Origin: an uncultured Verrucomicrobiota bacterium
GTDB lineage: Bacteria > Verrucomicrobiota > Verrucomicrobiia > Limisphaerales > UBA9464
Length of the DNA: 54,834 nt
Direction of reading: 5' to 3'
Assembly (NCBI GenBank): GCA_903916195.1
Contig: CAIWVP010000035.1
Coordinates: 1 to 54,834, forward strand
In this document: positions 35,103 to 43,750 of the stretch, piece after piece
Layout of the letters: every line of letters starts with the position of its first letter
How positions within the stretch are numbered: the stretch's first letter is position 1
Program-made: the position numbers and the translations under genes
The notes under the pieces: model-generated
What the model saw: only the letters and a program-made list of their open reading frames with translations
The model's database searches: none
Told to the model about the DNA's origin: nothing

Positions 35103-35511
35103 GGTGTTGCGATGCCGGGACGCGGCTGGTTTCGAGGAATGTTTGGGAACGGGATGACGTCGCGACGGCCCCTCAAGCCGCCACCACGCCAAATCGGGGC
35201 CACGCGGAGCGGGCAGGAAATGCGGCCTTCTCCATCCGAGAAGACCACAGCCCCGTCGCCGAGGCACGGCGCAGGGCCATGACCAAGGCGGACCGGGGCT
35301 GGAACACTGTAGGATTCGCACTGACCACCAACGCCGGAACGGCCGGATGACGGACGGCGACCCTCGCCATCCACGCGGACGATTAAAGCGCCGCTTGCCA
35401 CCGGTGCAAGGGGCGAAACGGACGACCCGCCGCGCGCTCCGCGCCGGTCGGCGCCGGCGCGCCTGCCTGTGTGGCGCGCGACGTTCCTAGAGATGGAGGC
35501 GACGGGATGCA
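35103..35511. other. Gene-free gap in dcw cluster with a 17-bp dyad
   Basis: No convincing gene. A near-perfect dyad CTTGCCACCGGTGCAAG lies at 35394-35410: five matching end bases on each side around ACCGGT, with one extra C. It is about 290 bp upstream of the LysM start, could be an operator, and is the only marked structure. The gap splits the dcw cluster into an mraZ-mraY part and a LysM-ftsZ part, so a second promoter is likely. No murD remnant was recognised in it. Confidence 0.45.
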
Positions 35512-36639
35512 TCAGCGGATCTTCATGGTGCTGAGCGCGACCACCGCGCAGAGGATCCCGGCGATGTAGAAACGCGTCACGATCTTCGATTCCGGCCAGC
35601 CTTTCTTGCGGAAATGGTGGTGCAGCGGGGACATCAGGAAGATGCGGCGGCCGACTCCGTGGCGGCGTTTGGTGAACTTGAACCAGCCCACCTGCAACAT
35701 CACGCTCAGGGCCTCGGCGACGAACACGCCACCTGCGATGAAGAGCACGAAAGGCTGGTGGATGAGCACCGCCATGATCCCGAGCGCCCCGCCCAGCGCA
35801 AGCGACCCGGTGTCGCCCATGAAGACCTCCGCGGGATGGCAGTTGAACCACAAGAAACCGAGGCACGCGCCGAGCATCGCGGCGCACACGACCGTCAGCT
35901 CCGACGCGCCGGACACGTGCGGCACGAGCAGGTACTTCGCGAAGACCACGTTGCCGGCGATGTAGGTCATCACCAGGAAGACGAGCGAGCAGACCAGCGT
36001 GAGCCCGATGGCGAGGCCGTCCATGCCGTCGCTCAGGTTCACCGAATTGCTCGCGCCGACGATGGTGCAGACGGCGAGCAGCACGCCGATGATCGGCACG
36101 CCGACGAGCACCGGCGCCTTGAGGAAGGGGACCTGGACCTCGTCGATCAGCGCGCTCGTGGACGGCAGCTTCCAAAGATAGATGGCGATCACCGTGGCGA
36201 GGGTGAACTGCGTGTAGAGCTTCACGCGGGACTTCGCGCCGTCCGAGCTCTGCTTCGTGACCTTGAGCCAGTCGTCGTAGAAGCCGAGGCCGGCGAGCAC
36301 GACCATCGAGAGCGCGGTCAGCAACACGAGGGGGTTCCACTGCGCCCAGAGCAGGACGGTCAGGTCGAGGACGAGGACGATGAGGATCCCGCCCATCGTC
36401 GGCGTCCCGCGCTTCGCGGTGTCCGCCGCCGCCGCGGTCGCGTCGACCCCGCCGTCCTTCACGTCCTTCGGACGGTAGTCCTGCCGGAACTTGAGCTCGC
36501 GCAGCCAGGCGATCATCCGGGGCCCGAGCCACATGGACAGCAGCAGCGCCGTCACGGCTGCGCCCGCGCTGCGGAAGGTGACGTACCGGAACACCGTCCA
36601 AGGCGCGTACGGCAGGAGTTCTGATAAGCGGTACAACAT
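35512..36639 (-). CDS. mraY: MraY, phospho-MurNAc-pentapeptide transferase
   Basis: 375 residues, multi-pass membrane protein. Transfers phospho-MurNAc-pentapeptide to undecaprenyl phosphate to make lipid I. Signatures: KRGTPTMGGILIVL, GFYDDWLKVTKQSSDGAKSR, NSVNLSDGMDGLAIG, FMGDTGSLALGGALG and the HHH motif in LMSPLHHHFRKKGWPE. All acidic residues of the active site appear present. The start is 3 bp after the murF stop. Confidence 0.95.
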   Translation of the reverse strand: MLYRLSELLPYAPWTVFRYVTFRSAGAAVTALLLSMWLGPRMIAWLRELKFRQDYRPKDVKDGGVDATAAAADTAKRGTPTMGGILIVLVLDLTVLLWAQWNPLVLLTALSMVVLAGLGFYDDWLKVTKQSSDGAKSRVKLYTQFTLATVIAIYLWKLPSTSALIDEVQVPFLKAPVLVGVPIIGVLLAVCTIVGASNSVNLSDGMDGLAIGLTLVCSLVFLVMTYIAGNVVFAKYLLVPHVSGASELTVVCAAMLGACLGFLWFNCHPAEVFMGDTGSLALGGALGIMAVLIHQPFVLFIAGGVFVAEALSVMLQVGWFKFTKRRHGVGRRIFLMSPLHHHFRKKGWPESKIVTRFYIAGILCAVVALSTMKIR

Positions 36640-36642
36640 GGG

Positions 36643-38055
36643 TCAGGCCGCTTCCTTCCAGACGGGGCGCAGTTCCAATTGTCCCCGCAACGCCCCGACA
36701 ATCCGCTCCAGGCGCGCCGAACGGGAGGCCTTCACCAGCACCGAATCGCCCGCCTGCAGGAAGTGCAGGACGGCCGGGGCCGCTGCTTCCACCGTGGCGA
36801 AGGAGGTCGCCCGGCCGGATCCGGCGGCGGCCGCGGTGACCGGCGCCATTTCGCCGATGGCGAACACCGCGTCGATCCCGAGCCTCGCCGCCGCCCGTCC
36901 GACCTCCGCGTGCGCGTCCTCGGTATGGCGGCCCAGTTCCGCCATGCCACCGAGCACCGCCACACGGCGGCCCGTGCACGGGAGGTCGGCGAGCGTCTGC
37001 AATGCGGCCAGCACCGAGTCGGCGTTCGCGTTGTAGGTGTCGTCGAGGATCCTCACCCCACCCGCGAGGAGGGTCGTGAGGCGTTGTCGCACCGGGGAAA
37101 GACCCGCCAGGCCGTCGCGGGCGTCGCTAGGCGACATACCCAGCTCAAAGGCGACCGCCAGTCCTAACTGCGCGTTGGGGACTGAATGACGGCCTGGCAA
37201 AGAGATCTCGTGCACGCCGCACCATTCGGGGCGCGGGGCGGTCACGTGGAACGTCGTACGTTCCCAAGTCATGGAGCGCACCTCGGCGCGCCAGTGGTCC
37301 TGTGCACCGTGTCCGACGGTCACGACCCGTGCCTGCGTCCGGGACGCGATCAGGCGATGGAAGGCGCAGGCTCCGTTGATCACGAGCACGCCGCCGTCCG
37401 CGGCGGAGGGCAGCAGCTCCGCGAGCGCGCCCTCCTCGGCGACGACGCCGGCGAGGTCGCCGAAATGCTCCAGATGCTCGCGGCCGATGCTGGTGATGAC
37501 GCCGATCCGCGGCGCGATCATCCGCACCAGCGGCGCGAGCTCGCCCGGATGGTTCGTGCCCGCCTCGAGCACCGCGGCGCGGTGGCCGGCATCGAGGAGG
37601 AACAACGTGGCGGGCACACCCACGTCGTTGTTGAAGCTCGCCTCGCTCTTCAGCACCGGGGACCGCATCCCGAGCAGTGACGCGATGATCTCCTTGGTGG
37701 TCGTTTTCCCGTTGGATCCACCGACGCAGACCACCGGGATGTCGAACTGCCGCCGATACGCCGCCGCCATCCGGCCGTAGGCGGCCTTGGTGTCGTCGAC
37801 GACGACCACCGCGAGCCCGGCGGGTACCTTCTCCAGCTGGTCCCTGGAGACCACCGCCGCGGTCGCGCCACGCGCGGCGACGTCCATCAAGAAATCGTGC
37901 GCGTCGAACCGGTCGCCCTTCAACGCGACGAACAGGTCGCCGGGGCGCACCGTGCGCGAATCGGTCACGACCCGCGTCACGGTCGTGCCGGGCGCGGCTC
38001 CGCGGAGCCCGCCATCGGCGGCGGTCGCGAAGAAGCTGAGCGGGAGGGCGTCCAT
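36643..38055 (-). CDS. murF: MurF, UDP-MurNAc-tripeptide:D-Ala-D-Ala ligase
   Basis: 470 residues, the only Mur ligase gene of the cluster with a complete look. N-terminal substrate domain (VVTDSRTVRPGDLFVALKGD, then FDAHDF), intact P-loop (CVGGSNGKTTTKEIIASLLG), LEAGTNHPGELAPL and SIGREHLEHFG in the central domain. The C-terminal domain has DDTYNANADSVLAALQTLAD and AVLGGMAELG. It adds D-Ala-D-Ala to the cytoplasmic precursor, using the product of ddl encoded in the same cluster. It lies 1 bp after the SIMPL gene. Confidence 0.95.
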   Translation of the reverse strand: MDALPLSFFATAADGGLRGAAPGTTVTRVVTDSRTVRPGDLFVALKGDRFDAHDFLMDVAARGATAAVVSRDQLEKVPAGLAVVVVDDTKAAYGRMAAAYRRQFDIPVVCVGGSNGKTTTKEIIASLLGMRSPVLKSEASFNNDVGVPATLFLLDAGHRAAVLEAGTNHPGELAPLVRMIAPRIGVITSIGREHLEHFGDLAGVVAEEGALAELLPSAADGGVLVINGACAFHRLIASRTQARVVTVGHGAQDHWRAEVRSMTWERTTFHVTAPRPEWCGVHEISLPGRHSVPNAQLGLAVAFELGMSPSDARDGLAGLSPVRQRLTTLLAGGVRILDDTYNANADSVLAALQTLADLPCTGRRVAVLGGMAELGRHTEDAHAEVGRAAARLGIDAVFAIGEMAPVTAAAAGSGRATSFATVEAAAPAVLHFLQAGDSVLVKASRSARLERIVGALRGQLELRPVWKEAA

Positions 38056-38056
38056 G

Positions 38057-38827
38057 CTACCGCATCGTGAAGGAGGCGTTGACCACCGCGGTGACCGTCT
38101 TCTCGCGGCTGGTGATGTCGTTGTGGCCGTCCCAGCTGGAGTCGGTCGAATAGAGCGGCGTGATCTGGAAGACGCCCATCCGGGCGGACCTCAGCCCGCG
38201 GATCCTCCGTCCGCCCTGGCTCGAGATCTGCTCGGCACGCGCCCGCGCATCCTTGGTCGCCTCGGCGAGCATCTCCACCTTCGTCTCGCCCGCCTTGGTG
38301 TAGATGAACTCCGCCGCGGAGGGCGTGAGCATCACGCCCTGCTCCACGAGGTCCACCGAATCGCGGTCGATCTTGATCACGCGGGCCACGTCGGCGGAGC
38401 GGACCTCGACCTTTTGCTCCAGCTTGTAGCCGACGATCCGCTGCGTGGTGGTCTCCTCGTCGCCGGTCCGTTGCTTCTCCTGGCCGCTGACTTCGGCGAT
38501 GGCGATCGGGGTGAAGGCGTGGTCGGTGACCCCGGCGGCGAGGAGGAAGGCGCCGAGCTTCTCGCGGTCCACCTTCAGCAGGCGCTGCGCTTCGAGCAGC
38601 GTCGGAGCGGTGACGGTGAAGGCCGCGCGCCAGACGATGAAATCGGCGGCGACGTTGCGGCGGGCCGAGCCGGTGACGGTGACGGAATCGGAGTCGGCGA
38701 CCTTCAGCCAAGCGCGAGTGAACAGGCTCGCCGAGAGCACGAGGGCGACGGCCAAGAATAGACCGGCGACGAGGCCGAGCAGGTGCGGCCGGGAGCGTTC
38801 GGCGGGTTGGAGGTCGGTGGCGGGCAT
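38057..38827 (-). CDS. SIMPL (DUF541) domain protein, membrane-anchored
   Basis: 256 residues. One N-terminal membrane segment (LLGLVAGLFLAVALVLSASL), then a SIMPL domain: DSVTVTGSARRNVAADFIVW, later EATKDARARAEQIS near the end. The family is widespread in envelopes and of unclear function. It sits between the murE-like gene and murF, within 1 bp of murF, so it is co-transcribed with precursor-synthesis genes. This placement is not part of the standard dcw cluster and suggests an envelope role, by inference. Confidence 0.85.
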   Translation of the reverse strand: MPATDLQPAERSRPHLLGLVAGLFLAVALVLSASLFTRAWLKVADSDSVTVTGSARRNVAADFIVWRAAFTVTAPTLLEAQRLLKVDREKLGAFLLAAGVTDHAFTPIAIAEVSGQEKQRTGDEETTTQRIVGYKLEQKVEVRSADVARVIKIDRDSVDLVEQGVMLTPSAAEFIYTKAGETKVEMLAEATKDARARAEQISSQGGRRIRGLRSARMGVFQITPLYSTDSSWDGHNDITSREKTVTAVVNASFTMR

Positions 38828-38836
38828 CGTGGATCG

Positions 38837-38917
38837 TCAGAGCATCGCGAGCAGGCAGAAGGCGCAGAGCAGGACCTTGGCGGCGAACTCCCAGTTCAGA
38901 TGGTCGGTGAGGGTCAT
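38837..38917 (-). CDS. Possible 26-residue membrane peptide
   Basis: ATG 38917 to stop at 38837, product MTLTDHLNWEFAAKVLLCAF then CLLAML. One hydrophobic helix fills the C-terminal half. It lies in the 121-bp gap between the murE-like and SIMPL genes, 9 bp before the SIMPL start. No ribosome binding site is obvious. It may be a genuine small membrane protein, a leader for the SIMPL gene, or chance. Confidence 0.35.
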   Translation of the reverse strand: MTLTDHLNWEFAAKVLLCAFCLLAML

Positions 38918-38948
38918 GATGGTGGGCGGGCTTGGTCCTGGAGGTCGT

Positions 38949-40256
38949 TCACTCGTCGTCGGTCGCGCCGCGGTGTCCGCAGGCCGCCAAGGCTGCCGAG
39001 GCGGTCCGGCGATCGTCGCACGGGAGCACCGAGCCGCCGATCTCCTGCGATCGGCGATGCCCCTTGCCGGCGATGACGACGATGTCGTCCGGCCCGGCGA
39101 CGCGGACCGCGGAGCGGATGGCCCGGGTGCGGTCGGGCTCGAAGACGAAGCGGGATGCCGGAGCGGCGCTGGTCATCTGCGCGCTCAACGCGGAGACGGA
39201 GGCGAGCCGAGGATTGTCGGCGGTCACGAACACGCGGTCCGCCGCGGCCGCGGTCCGGCCGAGCTCGACGCGTCCGGCCGTCGAAAGTTCCGCCGGGGCA
39301 CCGGTGACGAGGATCACCCGGCCGCGGGCCAGCGTCCGGGCGTCGGCCAGGACTTCGGCCAGTTCCGCGGCGCTTCGCGCCGCATCGACGAACACCGCGA
39401 AAGGTTGTCCGGCATGGACGGGCTCCATGAAACCCGGCGTGGTCCGGAGCCGGGCGATGCCGGCCAGGATCTGCGCCCGGGACAGGCCGGCGGCGCGGGC
39501 GTATCCGAGCGCGTCGCGCAGCGCGATGGCGTTGCCTCGGCCGGCGAGCGGCGCGAGCAGCGATCCGTCGTCCTGCGGCAATCGGAGCCCGCGCCACGTG
39601 AGGACGGTGCCGTCGGGCAACGGCTCTTGGGCGGTCCCGACGGAACGCTTGACCCAGACGACACCGGGCAGATTGACCGAAGTGGCCTCGGTCAGTTCGA
39701 CGACCGCCGCGGTGCCGCCGGCCTTCACATGTTGGGCGAGCAGACCGTGCAGCTCCATCGCATCGAGGCCGGACACGGGGCGGGGCATGACGCGTCCGCC
39801 GCTCGTGCATCCGAGCTCGTCGAGTTGTGCGACCTCGTGGCCCGCGGCGCGGAGCAGTTGCGCGAGGATCGCGATGACGTTCGAGGCGTGGCGGCGCGTG
39901 CCGTCCCCGGGGGGGGGCGACGAGAGGATCCCGAAGAGCGCGAGCCGGCCGGCCGGCTGGCCGTGGAGCAGAGAGGCCGCTTCCGCATAGGCGGTCCGGA
40001 CATCGGCCACCTCGACCCGTGGAAACCGGGGCGGCAGCGCGGTGGACGCTTCGCAGATGACCGCGGCCGCACCGCGTTCGGCCGCTGCGAAGGCCTGGTA
40101 CGGGTTCCCTCGGAGCGCGTCCGGTAGCGCGAAGAACACCATCCCCGGGGTCACCTGCCGCGCGTCGGGCGTCATTCCTTCGAACGGACAGGCACCCGCG
40201 CCGCGCGTGGTGATGCGCGCGTTGGTCAGCTTGTCGGTGAGGGCGGCGAGGAGCAT
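38949..40256 (-). CDS. MurE-like protein lacking P-loop and catalytic motifs
   Basis: 435 residues, about 50 shorter than usual MurE. It takes the murE position between ftsI and murF and keeps the three-domain outline: N-terminal substrate domain (TPDARQVTPGMVFFALP), DAMELHGLLAQHVKAGG in the middle, and FVTADNPR with VIAGKGHRRSQEIGG and CDDRRTA in the C-terminal domain. The ATP P-loop (normally G-T-N-G-K-T-T) reads GILSSPPPGDGTRRHASN (109-126). The EVSSHAL site reads ELTEATS, the TNLTxDHLD segment is missing, and DYAH reads DAAR. It is thus unlikely to ligate meso-diaminopimelate as written. No other reading frame restores the P-loop. It could be a pseudoenzyme or have a new role; a working MurE must then lie elsewhere. 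Confidence 0.8.
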   Translation of the reverse strand: MLLAALTDKLTNARITTRGAGACPFEGMTPDARQVTPGMVFFALPDALRGNPYQAFAAAERGAAAVICEASTALPPRFPRVEVADVRTAYAEAASLLHGQPAGRLALFGILSSPPPGDGTRRHASNVIAILAQLLRAAGHEVAQLDELGCTSGGRVMPRPVSGLDAMELHGLLAQHVKAGGTAAVVELTEATSVNLPGVVWVKRSVGTAQEPLPDGTVLTWRGLRLPQDDGSLLAPLAGRGNAIALRDALGYARAAGLSRAQILAGIARLRTTPGFMEPVHAGQPFAVFVDAARSAAELAEVLADARTLARGRVILVTGAPAELSTAGRVELGRTAAAADRVFVTADNPRLASVSALSAQMTSAAPASRFVFEPDRTRAIRSAVRVAGPDDIVVIAGKGHRRSQEIGGSVLPCDDRRTASAALAACGHRGATDDE

Positions 40257-40259
40257 GGG

Positions 40260-42395
40260 TCAGGGATGGCCGGCGATCCGGGGACCCTTCTCCCCGGGAA
40301 AGGTGGACGCGGTGGTGTCGTTGGTGCGGGCCTTGGGCTGCAGGGCGAGGTAGCTCGCGAGTTCTTGGCCGATCCGCGAAAAGATCGGCGCGCAGGCCTT
40401 GCCGCCATAGTAGCCTTTGCCGGCTGTGGCCGGTTCGTCGGCAGTGATGATGACGCAGACTTCGGGGTCGTCCGACGGGAAGAATCCGACGAAGGATGCG
40501 TAGAAGTGCTTGGCAGAATACTGGTGCGTCTCGGGGTCGACCTTCTTGGTCGTCCCGGTCTTGCCGGCGACATCGAAGTCCGCGATCGCGGCCTGTTTCC
40601 CCGTGCCGTCCACGACGACCCGGCGCATCGCCTGGGTCATGAGCTTGGCGGTCTCGGACTTGATGACGCGGCGGACGACCTTGGGCTCGAACTGGCGGAC
40701 GACCTGGCCGTCCGCTGTCTCCAGCCTGCGCACGAGCCTCGGCTGCATCAGCACGCCGTCGTTGGCGATCGCGGCGGCGGCCATCGCGGTCTGGAGCGGC
40801 GTGGCGAAGAGGCCGTAACCGAACGGGAGGCTGCTCGGTTTGTAGCCGTCCCATCCCGTGATCGTGCCGCCGAACTCGCCGCGGACGGCGACCTGCTTGG
40901 GCACGCCGTCGACGACGCGCCAGACCAGCGCTTCCTCGCCGCATTCGATCCCGGTGCGGGCTGTGAAGCCGAAGTCCCGGATGTATCCCAACATGGCGTT
41001 GGTCCCCATCTTCAGCCCGAGCTTCACGGCGCCGACGTTGCTCGAACGCGCGAAGGCGAATTCGGCGGTGACCGAGTGGAAGCGGTCGGACTGGTCGTCG
41101 CTGATCGTTCGGCGGATGCCGGGGACGGCCCAGCGGCCGCCTTCGCAGTCGATCATGTCATCGAGCCGGACGATCCCGAGGTCGAGCGCGGCGGAATAGG
41201 TGACGATCTTGAAGGTCGAGCCGGGCTCGGCCGGTTGCATGATCGCCCGGTTCTGAAGGGCTTCGAGGGAAGGTTTGCGGCGCGTGTTCGGGTTCCACGT
41301 CGGGCGGTTGGCCATCGCGAGGATCTCGCCGGTCCTCGGCCGGACGACGACCGCGGAAAGGCTCTTCGGGTGGAGCGTCTCCATGCCGAAATCGAGCGCC
41401 TCCTCGACGATGGCCTGGGCGTTGGCGTCGAGGCTCAGGATGATGTTCATCCCGTCGGTCGGCGCGATGTCGCGCTCGCGCAGCGGGACCAGCTCGCGTC
41501 CGCCGGCGCGCCGGATCTCCATCATGCCGTGCGAGCCCTGCAGCTCGCGGTCGAAGCGCTGCTCGATGCCGGTGGCGCCGAGCAGACGGGTCGGCATGCG
41601 TGAGCCTGCAGCGGGCTGCTCGGAGCTGTTGGTGGTGTAGCCGAGGACATGCGCGCCGCGGTGGTCGAGCGGATAGGAGCGCAGCTCGACGAGCTCCGGA
41701 AATAGGCCGGCGACGCGGCATTCGTTGGCGTTGCTGCGGACCAACGCGAGCTCGGCGATCACCGGTGCGAGCTTCTCGCGGAATCCCCTCGAAACGCGGC
41801 GGCGTCCCAAGAGGTCCCACCAAGGTGTCTGCCGTTTCGCCACGGCGGCGGCGTTCGTGAGACCGGTCCGGATACCGGCGAGCTCGCGTTCGCGCTGGAA
41901 CCGGTTCGTCGAGAAGAACGTCTCCAGCGCGGTCCAGCGCTCCAACGGGAGGTTGGTGCTGACGCCGTTGTTGTGCCGGACCCGTTCGACCGTGCCGACC
42001 TTCCAGGTCGCGACCGAGCCGTTGGTGATCCGGTTGGTGACCATCTGCAGGTAGGTCGAAGGGATCAGGCGGGCAGCCACCTCGGCTTCGGGGATGCCGA
42101 GGTAGGGCGCCGCCAAGCGGGCGACCTCGGGGGCGAAGGCTCCGAGCTTCGCGGGGTCGGCGCGGACGGTGACGGCGAACTCCGACATCACGAGAGGGAC
42201 GCTGTTCACGTCGAGCACCGAGCCCCGGTGGGCCGGCTTCATCACCCGGCGCAGCGTCGCGTCCGCGGAACGTTCGGCCGGGCTCGCGGGTTGGATCACC
42301 TGGACCTGGACCAACCGGCCGGCCAGGACGGCGAAGCCGGCGCAGTAGACGGCCACGATGACCCAGAGGCGTCGGGTGGGGTTGGGCGTGGTCAT
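40260..42395 (-). CDS. ftsI: FtsI-type class B penicillin-binding protein
   Basis: 711 residues. Short cytoplasmic start, one membrane segment (LWVIVAVYCAGFAVLAGRLV), pedestal domain with RGSVLDVNSVPLVMSE, and a transpeptidase domain. The active-site motifs are complete: SxxK as EPGSTFKI (Ser393, Lys396), SxN as SSN (451-453) and KTG (612-614). It cross-links septal peptidoglycan with FtsW. It is longer than E. coli FtsI (588) because of an insertion around residues 120-230 in the pedestal. The start lies 1 bp after ftsL and the stop 3 bp before the murE-like gene. Confidence 0.93.
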   Translation of the reverse strand: MTTPNPTRRLWVIVAVYCAGFAVLAGRLVQVQVIQPASPAERSADATLRRVMKPAHRGSVLDVNSVPLVMSEFAVTVRADPAKLGAFAPEVARLAAPYLGIPEAEVAARLIPSTYLQMVTNRITNGSVATWKVGTVERVRHNNGVSTNLPLERWTALETFFSTNRFQRERELAGIRTGLTNAAAVAKRQTPWWDLLGRRRVSRGFREKLAPVIAELALVRSNANECRVAGLFPELVELRSYPLDHRGAHVLGYTTNSSEQPAAGSRMPTRLLGATGIEQRFDRELQGSHGMMEIRRAGGRELVPLRERDIAPTDGMNIILSLDANAQAIVEEALDFGMETLHPKSLSAVVVRPRTGEILAMANRPTWNPNTRRKPSLEALQNRAIMQPAEPGSTFKIVTYSAALDLGIVRLDDMIDCEGGRWAVPGIRRTISDDQSDRFHSVTAEFAFARSSNVGAVKLGLKMGTNAMLGYIRDFGFTARTGIECGEEALVWRVVDGVPKQVAVRGEFGGTITGWDGYKPSSLPFGYGLFATPLQTAMAAAAIANDGVLMQPRLVRRLETADGQVVRQFEPKVVRRVIKSETAKLMTQAMRRVVVDGTGKQAAIADFDVAGKTGTTKKVDPETHQYSAKHFYASFVGFFPSDDPEVCVIITADEPATAGKGYYGGKACAPIFSRIGQELASYLALQPKARTNDTTASTFPGEKGPRIAGHP

Positions 42396-42396
42396 A

Positions 42397-42798
42397 TCAG
42401 CGGATGGCGGCAGCCAAGGGCAGCCGCAAGCGGGCGTTGTCGGGACGCGGTGCGGGCGTCGTGGCGATGGCCGCGGGAGAGGACAGGGGCGGGAGGGTGA
42501 CGAACAGGCGCTGGTTCGGGTTGACGTTCGTCAACCGCAGCCCGAGCTCGCCGATGCGCAGGCGGAGATGTGCCGGGGAGACGAGGCGGGCCTGTTGGAT
42601 CCGCGCTTGCTGCAAGGCGGTCCTCAAAACTTGTGCGCGACGTTCCTGTTCGACGACCTGCTCGCCGAGCCGCTGGTGCTCGCGGCGTTGGAGCACGTAG
42701 CCGAGCGTCATGCCGGCGACGGCGACGACCGCGAACAGCACGAAGGCCAGGGTGTCCCAACGGAGGGCCTGGACGTCGCGTTTCTGGTTCTTGGCCAT
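42397..42798 (-). CDS. ftsL: FtsL-like division protein
   Basis: 133 residues. Short basic start, one membrane segment (TLAFVLFAVVAVAGMTLGYV), then a coiled coil (QRREHQRLGEQVVEQERRAQ and following) and a Pro-rich tail. Size, topology and place between rsmH and ftsI identify FtsL, although sequence similarity in this family is always low. It would link FtsQ with FtsW/FtsI. Confidence 0.75.
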   Translation of the reverse strand: MAKNQKRDVQALRWDTLAFVLFAVVAVAGMTLGYVLQRREHQRLGEQVVEQERRAQVLRTALQQARIQQARLVSPAHLRLRIGELGLRLTNVNPNQRLFVTLPPLSSPAAIATTPAPRPDNARLRLPLAAAIR

Positions 42799-42802
42799 GG
42801 GT

Positions 42803-43735
42803 TCAGAGGCGGGCCATCGCCCGGAGTTGTGCGCTGCGCGCGCGCGGGTTCGCGGAAGTCTCGGCGTCCGTCGGCAAGATCGGGCGACGTGTGATCAGCG
42901 TGGCCCGCGGCGGGCGCGGTATCCGCAGGTGGGGGAGGTCGGGTTCGCCCGGGGGCAGGTCGTAGTCGCGCGCCTCGGAACGCATGAAATCTTTGACGAT
43001 GCGGTCCTCGCCGGAATGGAAGGTGATCACGGCGAGCACGCCGCCCGGGGCGAGCATGCCGGTGACGCCGGCAAGGCCTTTGTGGAGCGCCTCGACCTCG
43101 CCGTTCACGGCGATGCGGACGGCCTGGAAGACCTTCGTCGCCGGATGCGCCTTGCGTCCGGCGCGCGGGCATGTGCGCTCCACGCACGCTGCCAGTTGCC
43201 CTGTCGTCTCGAAACGTCTCATCGCCCTCTCCCGTCCGATCGCTCTCACGATCCGCCGCGCATCCCGTTCGCCGTTCTCCCAGAAAAGCCGCCCCAGCTC
43301 TTCTTCGCCCCATCCGTTCACCACATCCGCTGCCGTGGCCCCGCGGTCCGAAGCCATCCGCATGTCGAGCGGACCGTCGTTCTGGAAACTGAATCCCCGC
43401 TCCGCCACATCGAGCTGGGGCGAGCTCACACCGAGGTCCAGCAAGGCCCCGGCGCAGCTCCCCGGCGCCACCCAGGACGCCGCCTCAGCGAAATTCATCT
43501 GTCTCAGCTCGGACCGTCCGGCGAACGGCGCCAACCGCTCAGTGGCCGCCCGGATCGCGGCCGGGTCCTGGTCGCACGCGGAGAGGAAACCCGTCGGTCC
43601 ACTCGCCTCCATGATCGCCGCGCTGTGCCCAGCTCCACCGCAGGTGCCGTCGAAGTACCTCGCGCCGTCCCGTGGGCGCAGGACCGCCAGCACTTCCGCC
43701 AGCAACACCGGTGTATGGATGAAGACGTGGTTCAC
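42803..43735 (-). CDS. rsmH: 16S rRNA m4C1402 methyltransferase RsmH (MraW)
   Basis: 310 residues. Methylates N4 of C1402 in 16S rRNA. Signatures: HTPVLLAEVLAVLRPRDGAR, FDGTCGGAGHSAAIMEASG (SAM site), ALLDLGVSSPQLDVAERGFS, FQNDGPLDMRM and LAVITFHSGEDRIVKDFM. It is the usual gene after mraZ, but here an unknown gene lies between them. ATG 43735 fits the family. Confidence 0.95.
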   Translation of the reverse strand: MNHVFIHTPVLLAEVLAVLRPRDGARYFDGTCGGAGHSAAIMEASGPTGFLSACDQDPAAIRAATERLAPFAGRSELRQMNFAEAASWVAPGSCAGALLDLGVSSPQLDVAERGFSFQNDGPLDMRMASDRGATAADVVNGWGEEELGRLFWENGERDARRIVRAIGRERAMRRFETTGQLAACVERTCPRAGRKAHPATKVFQAVRIAVNGEVEALHKGLAGVTGMLAPGGVLAVITFHSGEDRIVKDFMRSEARDYDLPPGEPDLPHLRIPRPPRATLITRRPILPTDAETSANPRARSAQLRAMARL

Positions 43736-43750
43736 GCATGGCGCCTCGGT

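Noticed and set aside
39908-39916. Run of nine G in the murE-like gene as a sequencing error or phase switch that hides the P-loop
   Set aside because: I read all three minus-strand frames around it; none encodes G-T-N-G-K-T, and similarity to MurE continues in the same frame on both sides.
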